Assembly: GCF_028475105.1 (NCBI RefSeq)
Contig: NZ_CP116936.1
Location: 1,054,001 to 1,118,000 of the forward strand
DNA from: Micromonospora sp. LH3U1
GTDB lineage: Bacteria > Actinomycetota > Actinomycetes > Mycobacteriales > Micromonosporaceae
Length of the DNA stretch: 64,000 bases
Reading direction: 5' to 3'
Shown here: one piece after another, positions 46,335 to 58,185 of the stretch
Layout of the letters: each line of letters starts with the position of its first letter
How positions within the stretch are numbered: position 1 is the first letter of the stretch
Program-made: the position numbers and the translations under genes
The notes under the pieces: generated by a model
The model's database searches: none
The model's input: only the letters and a program-made list of their open reading frames with translations
What the model was told of the DNA's origin: nothing

Positions 46335-46579
46335 CCGTTCGTGTTTCCGTTTCACCCGTTGGTGTATGAGCTGCGAAAATTCCTGGGCGGTCTCGGCAAC
46401 ATGGGGTGACGGCCGGGCAAACACGAGTTAGCGTTTCGCTGTCGGGGGTAGGAGGTTCTTCCACCCGCCTCCGGCGGTGAGAGGAGGCGTAGCCGTACCA
46501 ACCGGTCGACGCCAGCGGGTCTCCCCACGGCGCGCGACCGGGTTACCGGATCGAAGACCGTCCGAAAAAGGGAGGTCAC

Positions 46580-47221
46580 GTGGACATCGTGGTCAAGGGC
46601 CGAAACGTCGAAGTGCCGGACCATTACCGGGTGCACGTAGCCGAGAAACTCGCGAAGATCGAACGCTACGACCACAAACTTATCCGAGTCGATGTCGAGC
46701 TGTTTCACGAGCGCAATCCGCGCCAGGCCGACCACTGCCAGCGGGTGGAGATCACCTGCGTTTCGCGGGGCCCGGTGATGCGGGCCGAGGCCTGCACGAA
46801 CGACTTCTACAGCGCGCTCGACGCCGCCATCGCGAAACTCGACACCCGGCTGCGCCGCGCGGCCGACCGCCGCCGCGTACACCGGGGCCGGCACGCGCCG
46901 ATCTCCGTCGCCGAGGCCACCGCGGGCCTGCCGGTCGCGGACCTGGTGGCCACCCCGCCGCTGGCCGCGCAGGGTGACGGCGCCCGCGCCGGCACCGCCG
47001 TCGCCGAGCGGGTCGAGGAGGAGTACGACGACCAGCAGCCGTGGCACATCGCCCGGGAGAAGGTGCACCCGGCGGAGCCGATGACGATCGACGACGCGCT
47101 CTTCGAGATGGAACTGGTCGGTCACGACTTCTACCTGTTCCAGGACAAGGAGTCCGGCCGTCCCAGCGTCGTCTACCGGCGCCACGCGTACGACTACGGC
47201 ATCATCTCGCTCGCCACCTGA
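46580..47221 (+). CDS. hpf: Long-form ribosome hibernation-promoting factor
   Basis: A 213-residue protein. The N-terminal domain (1-105, MDIVVKGRNVEVPDHYRVHV and DFYSALDAAIAKLDTRL) binds the ribosomal decoding site. A variable linker is followed by the C-terminal dimerisation domain (about 160-210, MTIDDALFEMELVGHDFYLF), which joins two 70S ribosomes. Long forms make 100S dimers in stationary phase or starvation. GTG 46580 follows AAGGGAGGT. The 245-base leader may hold a stress-sigma promoter (see findings). Confidence 0.93.
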   Translation: MDIVVKGRNVEVPDHYRVHVAEKLAKIERYDHKLIRVDVELFHERNPRQADHCQRVEITCVSRGPVMRAEACTNDFYSALDAAIAKLDTRLRRAADRRRVHRGRHAPISVAEATAGLPVADLVATPPLAAQGDGARAGTAVAERVEEEYDDQQPWHIAREKVHPAEPMTIDDALFEMELVGHDFYLFQDKESGRPSVVYRRHAYDYGIISLAT

Positions 47222-47240
47222 CCGGTAGCCGACCCGCGTC

Positions 47241-47286
47241 GATCATGGAGTTGTGGTGGGGGCACTCCCGCCACAACTCCATGATC
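47241..47286. terminator. 20-bp hairpin, palindromic family B
   Basis: GATCATGGAGTTGTGGTGGG (47241-47260) pairs over all 20 positions (one G-T) with 47267-47286 around a six-base loop. It lies between the convergent hpf and GNAT genes and can terminate both. It lacks a U-tract, as is common for actinomycete terminators. Confidence 0.8.
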
Positions 47287-47288
47287 TG

Positions 47289-48401
47289 TCAACGGAGGTC
47301 GGAGGGGAGCAGCGCGAAGGTCAGGTCGTCCAGGCGGGCCCCGGCCAGCCCGGGCAGACGGCCGCGCTGCAGAGCCTCACGCTGAAACCCGACCCGCTCC
47401 AGCACGCGGTGCGACGCGGTGTTGTCCGGCACCGTCCCGGCGGTCAGTCGGGCCATACCGGCCGGGCCGAACGCCCAGCCCGCGAGCAGCCGGACCGCCC
47501 GTGTCGCGTACCCCCGGCCGCGCCAACCGGGCAGCAGCGCGTAGCCGACCGACGCCTCGCCAGCGGCCACGTCGGTGAACGACAACCCGCAACTGCCCGC
47601 CGGCGTCCCGCTGGCCACGTCCGTGATCAGCAGCCGGGCGATCTCCCCGGTCAGCCAACCGCTCTCGGCGAGGCGGCAGCGTCGCTCGATCGCCTCCCGC
47701 GTCGGCGGCACGGGCGGTGCCTGGTTCGCCACCACGTCGGGTCGGCTATGCAGCCGGTACATCAGCTCCGCATCGTCCGCCGCGAGCCGGCGCAGGGCCA
47801 CCACCTGGTCGGTGAGCACCCCGCCGGGCAGGTCGGGCAGCAGCCGGGCGGTCGGGCCGGGCGGATCGCCGGCAAGGCGTACCCAGGCCAGCATGTCGTG
47901 CCGCCCGCCGTCCCGGCGCTGGTCGGCGGACCGGCGCAGGCCTTCGTAACGGAAACCGGCCGCCAGCGCGACCCGCTGGCTCGGGCCGTTCTCCGGATCG
48001 GTGAGCAACTCCAGGCGGACCGTTCCGGTGGCGAAGGCGTGCTCGCTCAGCGCGCGGGTGGCCGCAACGGCAACCCCGCGCCCGCGCGCCGCCGGCCGTA
48101 CCCAGTAGCCGACCTCGGCCTGACCCCGCGCGGGCACCGGGTTGCTGAGTCCCACCGCGCCGAGCATCCGGTCGGTGGCAGGGTCCGCGATGGCATACGC
48201 CGCACCGCCGCCGGTCCAGGCCGCCGGAGCGCCGGCGTCGATCCACCAGCGGGCGTCGGTCTCGGTGTACGGCGTCGGCAGGCTCGACACGAACCGCTGA
48301 CTGAGCGGGTCCGCGCAGCCGTCGACCACGTCGGTGGTGTCGCTGGCGCGAAAGGGACGCAGCCGCACCCCGTACGCCTCGATGACCTGCCGCAGGGTCA
48401 T
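47289..48401 (-). CDS. Tandem GNAT acetyltransferase (two domains)
   Basis: A 370-residue protein with two GNAT domains in one chain. The first (about 10-170) has the acetyl-CoA loop PAARGRGVAVAATRAL; the second (about 200-370) has LPGWRGRGYATRAVRLL. Both resemble the RimJ/RimL-type branch that acetylates protein N-termini or small amines. ATG 48401 shares one base with the stop of the preceding gene. The substrate is unknown. Confidence 0.8.
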   Translation of the reverse strand: MTLRQVIEAYGVRLRPFRASDTTDVVDGCADPLSQRFVSSLPTPYTETDARWWIDAGAPAAWTGGGAAYAIADPATDRMLGAVGLSNPVPARGQAEVGYWVRPAARGRGVAVAATRALSEHAFATGTVRLELLTDPENGPSQRVALAAGFRYEGLRRSADQRRDGGRHDMLAWVRLAGDPPGPTARLLPDLPGGVLTDQVVALRRLAADDAELMYRLHSRPDVVANQAPPVPPTREAIERRCRLAESGWLTGEIARLLITDVASGTPAGSCGLSFTDVAAGEASVGYALLPGWRGRGYATRAVRLLAGWAFGPAGMARLTAGTVPDNTASHRVLERVGFQREALQRGRLPGLAGARLDDLTFALLPSDLR

Positions 48402-49549
48402 CACAGGTCCCTGGCGAGCAGCGCGGCCACCCACACGTCGACCCGTTCGCCCCGGTGCTGCACCCCGTCCCGGGCAGTGCCCTCGAACGTGAAGCCCGCC
48501 TTCTCCGCCACCCGGCGGGAGGCGTTGTTGCCCACGTTCGCCTTCCACTCGATCCGGGCCAGGCCCAGCGTGGTGAAGCCCCAGGCGCAGAGCGCGACCA
48601 GCGCGGCCGGTAGGTAGCCCCGGCCACGGGCCGTCGGGGCGGTCATGAAGCCCACGTCGGCCAGCAGTGCGTCGGCGGGGGAGAGCCGCAGGTCGAGGGA
48701 GCCCACGTACCGGTCGTCCGGGTCGCCGATCGCGAAGCAGGCGGCGTCGCCCCGGGCCCAGGCGTCCTGGCTGTAGACCTGGTACCCCTGCGCGTCAGCG
48801 CGCTCGTAAGGGTCCGGCACGGTCGTCCAGCGGATGGTGTCCGGGTCCTGGCAGGTCTGCACCACGGCGTCCAGGTCCTGCTCCTCCATCGGCCGCAGGC
48901 GCAGCTCGCCGGCCCCGGCCGTGGCGAACAGGATGGGCTGCGGGCGGCCGAAGACAGCGGCCCGCCGGGCGGCGAGGGTGCCCGGACCGGCCGGCCCGGT
49001 CGACCCGGGCGCGGGCACCTCGCCGGGCAGCAGCGAGCCGATCCAGCCGTCGGCGCCAGACGGCAACGCCGGGTCGGCCAGCCGCAACCGGCCGTCGATC
49101 CGGAAGCCGGCCCGGAGTGCGACCAGCCGGGAGGCGTGGTTGCCCACCTCTGCCTGCCAGATCAGCCGGCGCAGCCCGAGGGTGTCGAAGGACCAGCGGG
49201 CCACCGCCCGGCTGGCCCGGACCATCACTCCCCGGCCACGCGCCCACGGGGCCGTCCAGTAGCCGATCTCACCGGTGCCGGCGCGGTCGATGGAGATCAA
49301 CCCGCACGAGCCGAGCAGTTCACCCGTCGCCGGGTCACAGACCGCGAACGGTGCACCGGTGCCCTCCGCCCAGGCCTTCCTGCTCATCTCGGTGACGAAG
49401 CCGAGAGCGTGTTCAGGTAGATACGGGCGCGGCACGGTCGTCCAGCGCTGAATGTCCGGGTCCTGGCACGCCTTGTGCACGGCGTCCGCGTCCGCGTCCC
49501 GCCAGGGCCGCAGCAGCACGCCGTCCTCGGTGATCTCCACGGGCTCCAC
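48401..49549 (-). CDS. Tandem GNAT acetyltransferase (two domains)
   Basis: A 382-residue relative of the next gene downstream, also with two GNAT halves: APWARGRGVMVRASRAV in the first and APTARGRGYLPAALVAL in the second. Each half opens with a similar stretch (CQDPDIQRWTTVP and CQDPDTIRWTTVP), showing internal duplication. GTG 49549 is the best start by homology with the second half, but no ribosome-binding site is seen. RimJ/RimL-like; substrate unknown. Confidence 0.8.
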   Translation of the reverse strand: MEPVEITEDGVLLRPWRDADADAVHKACQDPDIQRWTTVPRPYLPEHALGFVTEMSRKAWAEGTGAPFAVCDPATGELLGSCGLISIDRAGTGEIGYWTAPWARGRGVMVRASRAVARWSFDTLGLRRLIWQAEVGNHASRLVALRAGFRIDGRLRLADPALPSGADGWIGSLLPGEVPAPGSTGPAGPGTLAARRAAVFGRPQPILFATAGAGELRLRPMEEQDLDAVVQTCQDPDTIRWTTVPDPYERADAQGYQVYSQDAWARGDAACFAIGDPDDRYVGSLDLRLSPADALLADVGFMTAPTARGRGYLPAALVALCAWGFTTLGLARIEWKANVGNNASRRVAEKAGFTFEGTARDGVQHRGERVDVWVAALLARDL

Positions 49550-49718
49550 TCGTGCATCGTGCCGCAACGTTCGCCGACGGCGTAACCAGATAACGCCCCG
49601 GGGGCGTACTGCTGCGCGAGTTATGTCGGGTTTAGCGGGATGGACCCCCGCCACCAGTGACCATCGCGCCGACGGAGCGCCTACGATGGTTCGAGACTGT
49701 CTAGGGGAGCGTTGATTC

Positions 49719-52646
<2,928 letters not shown>

Positions 52647-52663
52647 CCAACAGCACCTGACCA

Positions 52664-52694
52664 ACGGGTCCCGGCCGACCAGGCCGGGGCCCGT
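52664..52694 (+). terminator. Terminator hairpin after secA
   Basis: A 13-bp stem, ACGGGTCCCGGCC with GGCCGGGGCCCGT (one G-T pair), and a five-base loop lie 18 bases after the secA stop. Confidence 0.75.
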
Positions 52695-52824
52695 CGGCGT
52701 CTCCGGCCCTCACGCGCCGGGCATGCCCGCGCGTTTCCAGCCCTCACGTGCCGGGCCGCCCGCGTCTCCGGCCGCCCACGCCGCTCGGCGCCCGGCGGCG
52801 CCACCACATGGTGCCGCAACCCCA

Positions 52825-52901
52825 TGATCACCTCGGCTTTAAGGAAATCGGGGTGTCCAGGGCCGGTTGATGCCCCGCCTTCCCGGAACCCGAGTCGATC
52901 A
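52825..52901. repeat. Palindromic element, family C copy 2
   Basis: Starts TGATCACCTCGGCTTTAAGG, continues AAATCGGGGTGTCC, and ends with the inverted form (GAACCCGAGTCGATCA). Same outer and inner sequence as copies at 28357 and 53818. It lies in the 470-base gap between secA and the Rv3235-like gene. Confidence 0.7.
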
Positions 52902-52948
52902 ACCGCGTCCGCCCGCGCCCGCGCCCGCCTCGCGCCCGCCCCGGCTGA

Positions 52949-53071
52949 GCCCGTGCCCGTGCCCGTGCCCGTGCCCGTGCCCGTGCCCATGCCCGTGCCC
53001 GTGCCCGTGCCCCGCCCCGCCCCGCGCCCCGCCCCGCCCCGCGCCCCGCCCCGGGCCCGCCCCGCCCCGCG
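52949..53071. repeat. Hexanucleotide (GCCCGT) array and CCCCG tract
   Basis: Ten head-to-tail copies of GCCCGT at 52949-53008 (the seventh is GCCCAT) are followed to about 53071 by CCCCG/GCCCC units. This fills most of the remaining secA downstream gap; no gene is supported here although all frames stay open because of base composition. Confidence 0.9.
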
Positions 53072-53115
53072 GCGGGCCCGCGCCCGGGTTGGGACACCGC
53101 CCGGGTCGGCTGTGG

Positions 53116-53703
53116 TCAGAGGACGTGCAGGGCGGTGCAGAGCCAGCGGCCACGGCGATGCTCCAGGCGGAGCGCCATCGCCCAGCTCCGGCCGCCTGCG
53201 CTGGCGAGGACGGCTGCCGCCTCCACTGCGGCTTCCCGGGGCTCGCAGACGCGCAGGCGGAGCAGTCGGACCACTGGCCGGCCGGCGCGGCGACGGAGTG
53301 CCCCGGCTCGCCCGGACGCGCGGGCCAACTCGGTCAGCAGGTCACCCGCTCGGGCCGGGTCCAGCAGTGCCCGCACCTGCGCCGGCGAACGGTAGCCGTT
53401 GACCACCTCCAGGCAGGTGCCGACGAAGCGATGCGCGGCTCGGGTGGCTTCCGGGGCGGTCGCCGGCGGTAGAGGCGTGACCGGGTGGGTGGTGGACCGG
53501 CTGGGCACCGGGCGGAGGGCGGCCCGGCGATCCGGTGGCCGGACGGGGTCTGGCCGGGTCGAGGCGAACAGGTCGAGGGCGAGCTGACCGTGGGTCGCCG
53601 GCCAGTACGGCCCGTCGGTCTCGTCAGCGTACGGCGGGTCGATGGGCGGGACGGGGCGCAGCCGCACGGGTGGGCGGGAAGGACCGGGTCGCGCCTCGCT
53701 CAT
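53116..53703 (-). CDS. Rv3235-family protein
   Basis: A 195-residue Ala/Arg/Pro-rich protein. A low-complexity N-terminus (1-75) precedes a compact domain (about 85-195) with ATRAAHRFVGTCLEVVNGYR and REAAVEAAAVLASAGGRSWAMALRLEHRRGRWLCTALHVL. The latter resembles the conserved core of Rv3235, a gene of unknown function beside secA in actinobacteria. ATG 53703 (second of two adjacent ATGs) has AAGGGG upstream. Confidence 0.75.
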   Translation of the reverse strand: MSEARPGPSRPPVRLRPVPPIDPPYADETDGPYWPATHGQLALDLFASTRPDPVRPPDRRAALRPVPSRSTTHPVTPLPPATAPEATRAAHRFVGTCLEVVNGYRSPAQVRALLDPARAGDLLTELARASGRAGALRRRAGRPVVRLLRLRVCEPREAAVEAAAVLASAGGRSWAMALRLEHRRGRWLCTALHVL

Positions 53704-53817
53704 CATGGTCCCCTTGATCTTGCGTTTACCTTCGTTTGCTTCCGACAAGCTCGATTGTGAGCGACAGAGTGGCCTCGGTCAATGGGCCAGTGGTGAGACC
53801 CCTCCGCTGAACCGCGT

Positions 53818-53893
53818 GATCCACTCCGTCTTGGCGATGTCGCGGTATCCGAGCGGCCCGGACACCCCAACTTCCGCGATACGGAGTGGATCA
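53818..53893. repeat. Palindromic element, family C copy 3
   Basis: Perfect 13-base outer arms TGATCCACTCCGT (53818-53830) and ACGGAGTGGATCA (53881-53893). The inner parts carry GATGTCGCGGTATCC and GGACACCCCAACTTCC, matching the other copies. It sits between two minus-strand genes. Confidence 0.8.
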
Positions 53894-53903
53894 TGAAAAG
53901 GGG

Positions 53904-54131
53904 TTACTCCGGGTCGCGGTCGACCAAGGGGTTGCTCTGCACCCAGTCGGCGGTCTCGTCGTACTTGCGCGCTATGTACTCCTCCAGGCGAGCGCGCTCG
54001 ACGCGCCACTGGCCGCGTCCACCGATCTTGATCGCCGGCAGTTCGCCGCTGCGCACCATGTGGTAGACCTGCGAGTCCGACACGTTCAGCTCGGTGGCGA
54101 CGTCGGAGAGCAGCAGGAACCTCGGCTCCAC
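53904..54131 (-). CDS. Small MerR/excisionase-type HTH protein (BldC-like)
   Basis: A 75-residue DNA-binding protein: LLLSDVATELNVSDSQVYHM forms the helix-turn-helix and SGELPAIKIGGRGQWRVER the wing. It resembles actinomycete BldC-type regulators. GTG 54131 is chosen because GGGAG lies five bases upstream and the domain starts at once; an open frame runs upstream but is not conserved-looking. BldC binds direct repeats head to tail and times development; whether this is that gene or a paralogue cannot be told from sequence alone. Confidence 0.8.
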   Translation of the reverse strand: MEPRFLLLSDVATELNVSDSQVYHMVRSGELPAIKIGGRGQWRVERARLEEYIARKYDETADWVQSNPLVDRDPE

Positions 54132-54346
54132 AGAAACTCCCGGGGTTGATGTCGTTTGACTCAGTTTGCCACCGACAGCCCGTGTCGCCCAGCACCCGGA
54201 CGGCCTGGCGGCAGGCCGACCACGCGGGACACACCGGCCGGGAACTTCCACCGGCCGGAGGCGGGGTGTATGACGGTCACGGCGTGCGGCATGATCTGCG
54301 CCCGTGCCGGCGGCTGCCGGTGGAGGACTAAGCGGGGAGACGACCG

Positions 54347-54856
54347 GTGACCGACGAACTTGTCCGGGTGTATGTGCCGGCGACCGTACCGATGGTGGCC
54401 CGGCTGCGTGAGGACGGGCTGGCCGCCGACCAGGCGCACGCCGTGACCCCGGCGCTGCGCGAGTGGTACGCCGAAGGCGACGAGGAGGAGCTGGAGTACG
54501 TCGCGTTCACCCGGGCTGCCCAGGACGCGCTGCACCTGCTCCGGGCCGACCCGACCGCTCCCCGCCGCCGCGTCGTCGTCTCGGTCGACCTGCCGGCGGG
54601 GGCGCTCGGTCGGGGCGACGGTGAGCTGGGTTCCAGCATCGTGACCTTGGCCGACGCCGTGCCGGTGGGTGCCGTTGCGGCCATCCACGTGGACGGCGCG
54701 GACGCGGTCGAGGAGGTCGCCGCGGCGGTCGACGTGGTGGTCGAGGCGGCTGCGGGTGACCCCGATGCCCAGTTCACCGTCGATGGCGCCGAGGACCACG
54801 AGCTTGAGTGGTACGACGTGACGGAGCTGGACCAGCTGCTGCGCGCGGCCGGCTGA
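54347..54856 (+). CDS. Conserved actinobacterial protein (DUF6912-like)
   Basis: A 169-residue soluble acidic protein beginning [20 protein letters not shown], with [17 protein letters not shown] in the middle and [14 protein letters not shown] at the end. It resembles a conserved actinobacterial family of unknown function near secA and prfB; the DUF number is from memory and uncertain. GTG 54347 follows GGGGAGA. Confidence 0.7.
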   Translation: MTDELVRVYVPATVPMVARLREDGLAADQAHAVTPALREWYAEGDEEELEYVAFTRAAQDALHLLRADPTAPRRRVVVSVDLPAGALGRGDGELGSSIVTLADAVPVGAVAAIHVDGADAVEEVAAAVDVVVEAAAGDPDAQFTVDGAEDHELEWYDVTELDQLLRAAG

Positions 54857-54888
54857 GCCGGACACCGCACACCGGTCTCCGTCCGAGG

Positions 54889-56160
54889 TCAGCGGGCCGG
54901 GTCCGCCTTAGCCGGCTCCGCGTCGAACGTCGCAGCCGGCTCCGCATCGGACGTCGCAGCCGGGTCCGCATCGACCGTCGCAGCCGGCTCCGCATCGGAC
55001 GTCTCAGCCGGGTCCGCATCGACCGTCGCAGCCGGCTCCGCATCGGACGTCTCAGCCGGGTCCGCATCGACGGTCGCAGCCGCGTCGAACGTCTCAGCCG
55101 GGTCCGCGTCGAACGCCTTGGCATAGCCCGGCTTGTCGTCCGCCGGGTCGACCCGGTCCGCGACGGTGTCTGAGCCGTCGGCTGGTTCGTCGTCGTCGGT
55201 GTGGGCCGGGCCGAGCGTGCGGCCGAACGCGATGAGCGCGGTCAGCGCCCCCACGAAGAGCACCCAGATGCCGTTGTCCACCCGCGAGGTGCCCAGCGAG
55301 GTCTGCGCGACCGCGTCCGCCTCGCTGAGCGCGCTGGCCAGATCGAGCAGCGACCGGCCACCGATCCTGATGATCACCTCGGCGAGCAGCAGGAGCAGCC
55401 CCGGCCCGGCGCCGGCGAGCAGGTACGCCGGCCAGCGCAGCGCCGGGGCCTCGGGGTCGCGGCGGACGACGCGTCGCCGCGCCCAGGTCAGGTAGCCGAA
55501 GGCGAGCAGCCCGGCGAGCAGCCCGGCGATGAGCGACTCGGTGCGGGACACCCACTTGGCGGCGTCGATCAACGACTGTTGGCTGTCGCCGGCACCGAAG
55601 AGGTCGAACAGCGGGTCCCGGGCGCGGCTGAACGCGACCACGAAGAGGAACGTGCCCAGGGCGGCGCTCACCACCGCACCGACCGCCGGGGCGGTCCGCG
55701 CGCCGGCCACCGCGCCCCCGATGATCGCCGCGGCCGCCGCGGTGCCGGCGATCACGTTGGTGGCCGAGGTGTCGAAGTAGGTGAGGTTGATGGCCAGCGC
55801 GGTAGCCAGCCCGACCACCATTCCGCCGCCGATCGCCCCGGTGAAGCGCAGGGTGGCCCAGTCGCCGTACCGGCGGGCCAGCAGGTTGCTGCCGGCCAGC
55901 GCGACGGCCGCCCCGGCCACCAGCGCGGCGGAGATCACGCCGGGCAGGGCGAACGCGGAAAGGCTGATCGCGGTGACCCCGGCCGCCGCCGAGGTGATGG
56001 CCTCCCGCGTGGACCAGAGCATGGCGGTCAGCCACCCGAGCGCCAGCAGCGCGAGCACCGATGCGCCGGGCGCGGGCAGCGGCCGGCTGCTGGGGCTGGC
56101 CGCGTCGACCGCCGGCTCGTCCGACTCCGCGGCCGGGACGCGGCCGGGCTGCTTGGTCAT
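54889..56160 (-). CDS. Polytopic membrane protein with repetitive acidic tail
   Basis: A 423-residue protein. About nine hydrophobic helices span residues 30-350 (for example VLALLALGWLTAMLW, VISAALVAGAAVALAG, LIAGLLAGLLAFGYLTW, LLAGAGPGLLLLLAEVIIRI). A cytoplasmic tail (about 355-423) consists of near-identical eight-residue units such as DADPAETS and DAEPAATV. No transporter family is recognised. ATG 56160 has GGGGAG upstream, and the gene diverges from pruA. Confidence 0.75.
   Translation of the reverse strand: MTKQPGRVPAAESDEPAVDAASPSSRPLPAPGASVLALLALGWLTAMLWSTREAITSAAAGVTAISLSAFALPGVISAALVAGAAVALAGSNLLARRYGDWATLRFTGAIGGGMVVGLATALAINLTYFDTSATNVIAGTAAAAAIIGGAVAGARTAPAVGAVVSAALGTFLFVVAFSRARDPLFDLFGAGDSQQSLIDAAKWVSRTESLIAGLLAGLLAFGYLTWARRRVVRRDPEAPALRWPAYLLAGAGPGLLLLLAEVIIRIGGRSLLDLASALSEADAVAQTSLGTSRVDNGIWVLFVGALTALIAFGRTLGPAHTDDDEPADGSDTVADRVDPADDKPGYAKAFDADPAETFDAAATVDADPAETSDAEPAATVDADPAETSDAEPAATVDADPAATSDAEPAATFDAEPAKADPAR
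54908..55111. repeat. 24-base tandem repeats in the tail of the membrane-protein gene
   Basis: About nine units of 24 bases (GCAGCCGGCTCCGCATCGGA plus CGTC and variants) encode eight-residue acidic repeats. Length is a multiple of three, so copy number can change without frameshift. Confidence 0.85.
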
Positions 56161-56545
56161 CGTCTCCCCTTCGAGGCGGCAGGTCACCGACCATTCAGGG
56201 TACGCGGGCCCGCTGGGCCGCCCGCCGCCCCGGGACGCCCGGAACGGGTACGCCCCCACCAGTCGCCCCGAGCGGGCCGGCGACGCGGTTGCCCGGCGCC
56301 GGGGCGAGGCGGCTGCCCGATGCGTGGACGGGTTGTCGGATCGAGCCCGGTCGGTAAGGGGAGGAGGGGTGGGCCGGTCCTTGGCGGTTGGCGGTGGCGG
56401 ACGTGGGGCATGCAGCGGTTCATGGGAGAATCATGGGAGGTCCCGCCGCTGCTCGGCCCTCCCGCGCGGCGCCCGGTGTCCGACCGTCCGGTCGGTGCCC
56501 GCGGGACCGGTTTCGCCACTGCTGTCGAGATCGCCAGGAGCCTTG

Positions 56546-58174
56546 ATGGATGCCGTGTTCTCCGTTCCCGAGCCGCGCAACGAGCCGGTTCGTAACTACG
56601 AGCCGGGCAACCCCGACCGGGACCGGCTCCAGCGGCGGCTGACCGAGCTCGCCGCCGAGCGCATCGACCTGCCGATGACCATTGGCGGCGAGCAGCGGAT
56701 GGCTGCCGGTGACTCGATCAATGTGGTGCAGCCGCACAAGCACGCGCACGTGCTGGGTGTGACCGCGCACGCCACCCACGACGACGCCCGCGCCGCGATC
56801 GAGGCGGCCAAGGACGCCGCCCCGATGTGGCGGGCGCTGCCCTTCGAGGAGCGCGCCGCGATCTTCCTGCGCGCCGCTGAGCTGCTCGCGGGCCCTTGGC
56901 GCGACACCCTCAACGCCGCCACGATGCTCGGCCAGTCGAAGACCGCGATCCAGGCGGAGATCGACGCGGCGTGTGAGTTCATCGACTTCCTCCGGTTCAA
57001 CGTGCACTTCGCCCGCCGCCTCCTCGAGGAGCAGCCGGCGTCCTCGCCCGGCGTCTGGAACCGCTTCGACCACCGCCCGCTGGAGGGCTTCGTCTACGCG
57101 GTCACCCCGTTCAACTTCACCGCCATCGCCGGCAACCTGCCGTCGGCGCCGGCCCTGCTGGGCAACACGGTGGTCTGGAAGCCGGGCCCGACCCAGCAGT
57201 TCGCCGCGCACTTCACCATGCGGCTGTTCGAGGCCGCCGGCCTGCCGCCAGGCGTGATCAACATGGTCACCGGCCGAGGCGAGGAGGTCTCGGACGTCGT
57301 GCTCGCCGACCCGGACCTGGCTGGCATCCACTTCACCGGTTCGACCAAGGTCTTCCAGCAGTTGTGGCGGACCGTCGGCGACAACATCGCCCGCTACCGG
57401 GGTTACCCGCGCCTCGTCGGCGAGACCGGCGGCAAGGACTTCGTGGTCGCGCACACCAGCGCTGACGTCGACGCCCTGCACACCGCGCTGATCCGTGGCG
57501 CGTACGAGTACCAGGGCCAGAAGTGCTCGGCGGCCTCGCGGGCGTACGTGCCGCGCTCGATCTGGGAGGGTGGGCTGCGCGACCGGCTGGCCGCCACCAC
57601 CGACTCGTTGACCTACGGCGACGTGGCCGACTTCAGCAACTTCGGCGGCGCGGTGATCGACGACAAGGCGTTCGCCCGCCACACCGCGGCGTTGGAGCTG
57701 ATCACCGGCGACGACTCCTGCCGGGTGCTGGCCGGTGGCACCGCCGACGACTCGGTCGGCTACTTCGTCCGGCCGACGCTCTTCGAGTGCAGCGACGCCG
57801 CCCACGAGACCTTCACCACTGAATACTTCGGGCCGATCCTGGGCGTGCACGTGTTCGACGACGCCCGCTTCGACGAGGTGGTCGCGCAGGCCGAGTCGAT
57901 CGCGCCGTATGCGCTGACCGGCTCGGTGTTCGCCAACGACCGCCGGGTGGTCGACGCGGTCGCCGAGCGCATGCGGTACGCGGCCGGCAACTTCTACATC
58001 AACGACAAGCCGACCGGCGCGGTGGTCGGGCAGCAGCCCTTCGGCGGCGCCCGGGCCAGCGGCACCAACGACAAGGCGGGCTCCTGGCTCAACCTGGTCC
58101 GCTGGGTGTCGCCGCGGACGATCAAGGAGACCTTCGTGCCGCCGACCGACCACACGTACCCCCACATGGGCTGA
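56546..58174 (+). CDS. pruA: L-glutamate gamma-semialdehyde (P5C) dehydrogenase
   Basis: A 542-residue dehydrogenase oxidising proline-derived glutamate semialdehyde to glutamate. The branch-specific oxyanion motif TPFNFTAIAGNL, the general base in GETGGKDF and the catalytic cysteine in YEYQGQKCSAASR are present. ATG 56546 is preceded by CCAGGAG; the open frame far upstream is antisense to the membrane-protein gene and spurious. No proline dehydrogenase gene is in the window. A hairpin follows the stop. Confidence 0.93.
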   Translation: MDAVFSVPEPRNEPVRNYEPGNPDRDRLQRRLTELAAERIDLPMTIGGEQRMAAGDSINVVQPHKHAHVLGVTAHATHDDARAAIEAAKDAAPMWRALPFEERAAIFLRAAELLAGPWRDTLNAATMLGQSKTAIQAEIDAACEFIDFLRFNVHFARRLLEEQPASSPGVWNRFDHRPLEGFVYAVTPFNFTAIAGNLPSAPALLGNTVVWKPGPTQQFAAHFTMRLFEAAGLPPGVINMVTGRGEEVSDVVLADPDLAGIHFTGSTKVFQQLWRTVGDNIARYRGYPRLVGETGGKDFVVAHTSADVDALHTALIRGAYEYQGQKCSAASRAYVPRSIWEGGLRDRLAATTDSLTYGDVADFSNFGGAVIDDKAFARHTAALELITGDDSCRVLAGGTADDSVGYFVRPTLFECSDAAHETFTTEYFGPILGVHVFDDARFDEVVAQAESIAPYALTGSVFANDRRVVDAVAERMRYAAGNFYINDKPTGAVVGQQPFGGARASGTNDKAGSWLNLVRWVSPRTIKETFVPPTDHTYPHMG

Positions 58175-58185
58175 CCGGCGACGAC

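Noticed and set aside
52900..53400. Coding sequence over the hexamer and CCCCG tracts
   Set aside because: All frames are open only because of the repeat; the predicted proteins are Pro/Cys or Arg/Ala strings, and the real gene is on the minus strand ending at 53116.
55781..56545. A 255-codon N-terminal extension of pruA
   Set aside because: It is antisense to the membrane-protein gene; ATG 56546 has a good ribosome-binding site and gives the normal family length.
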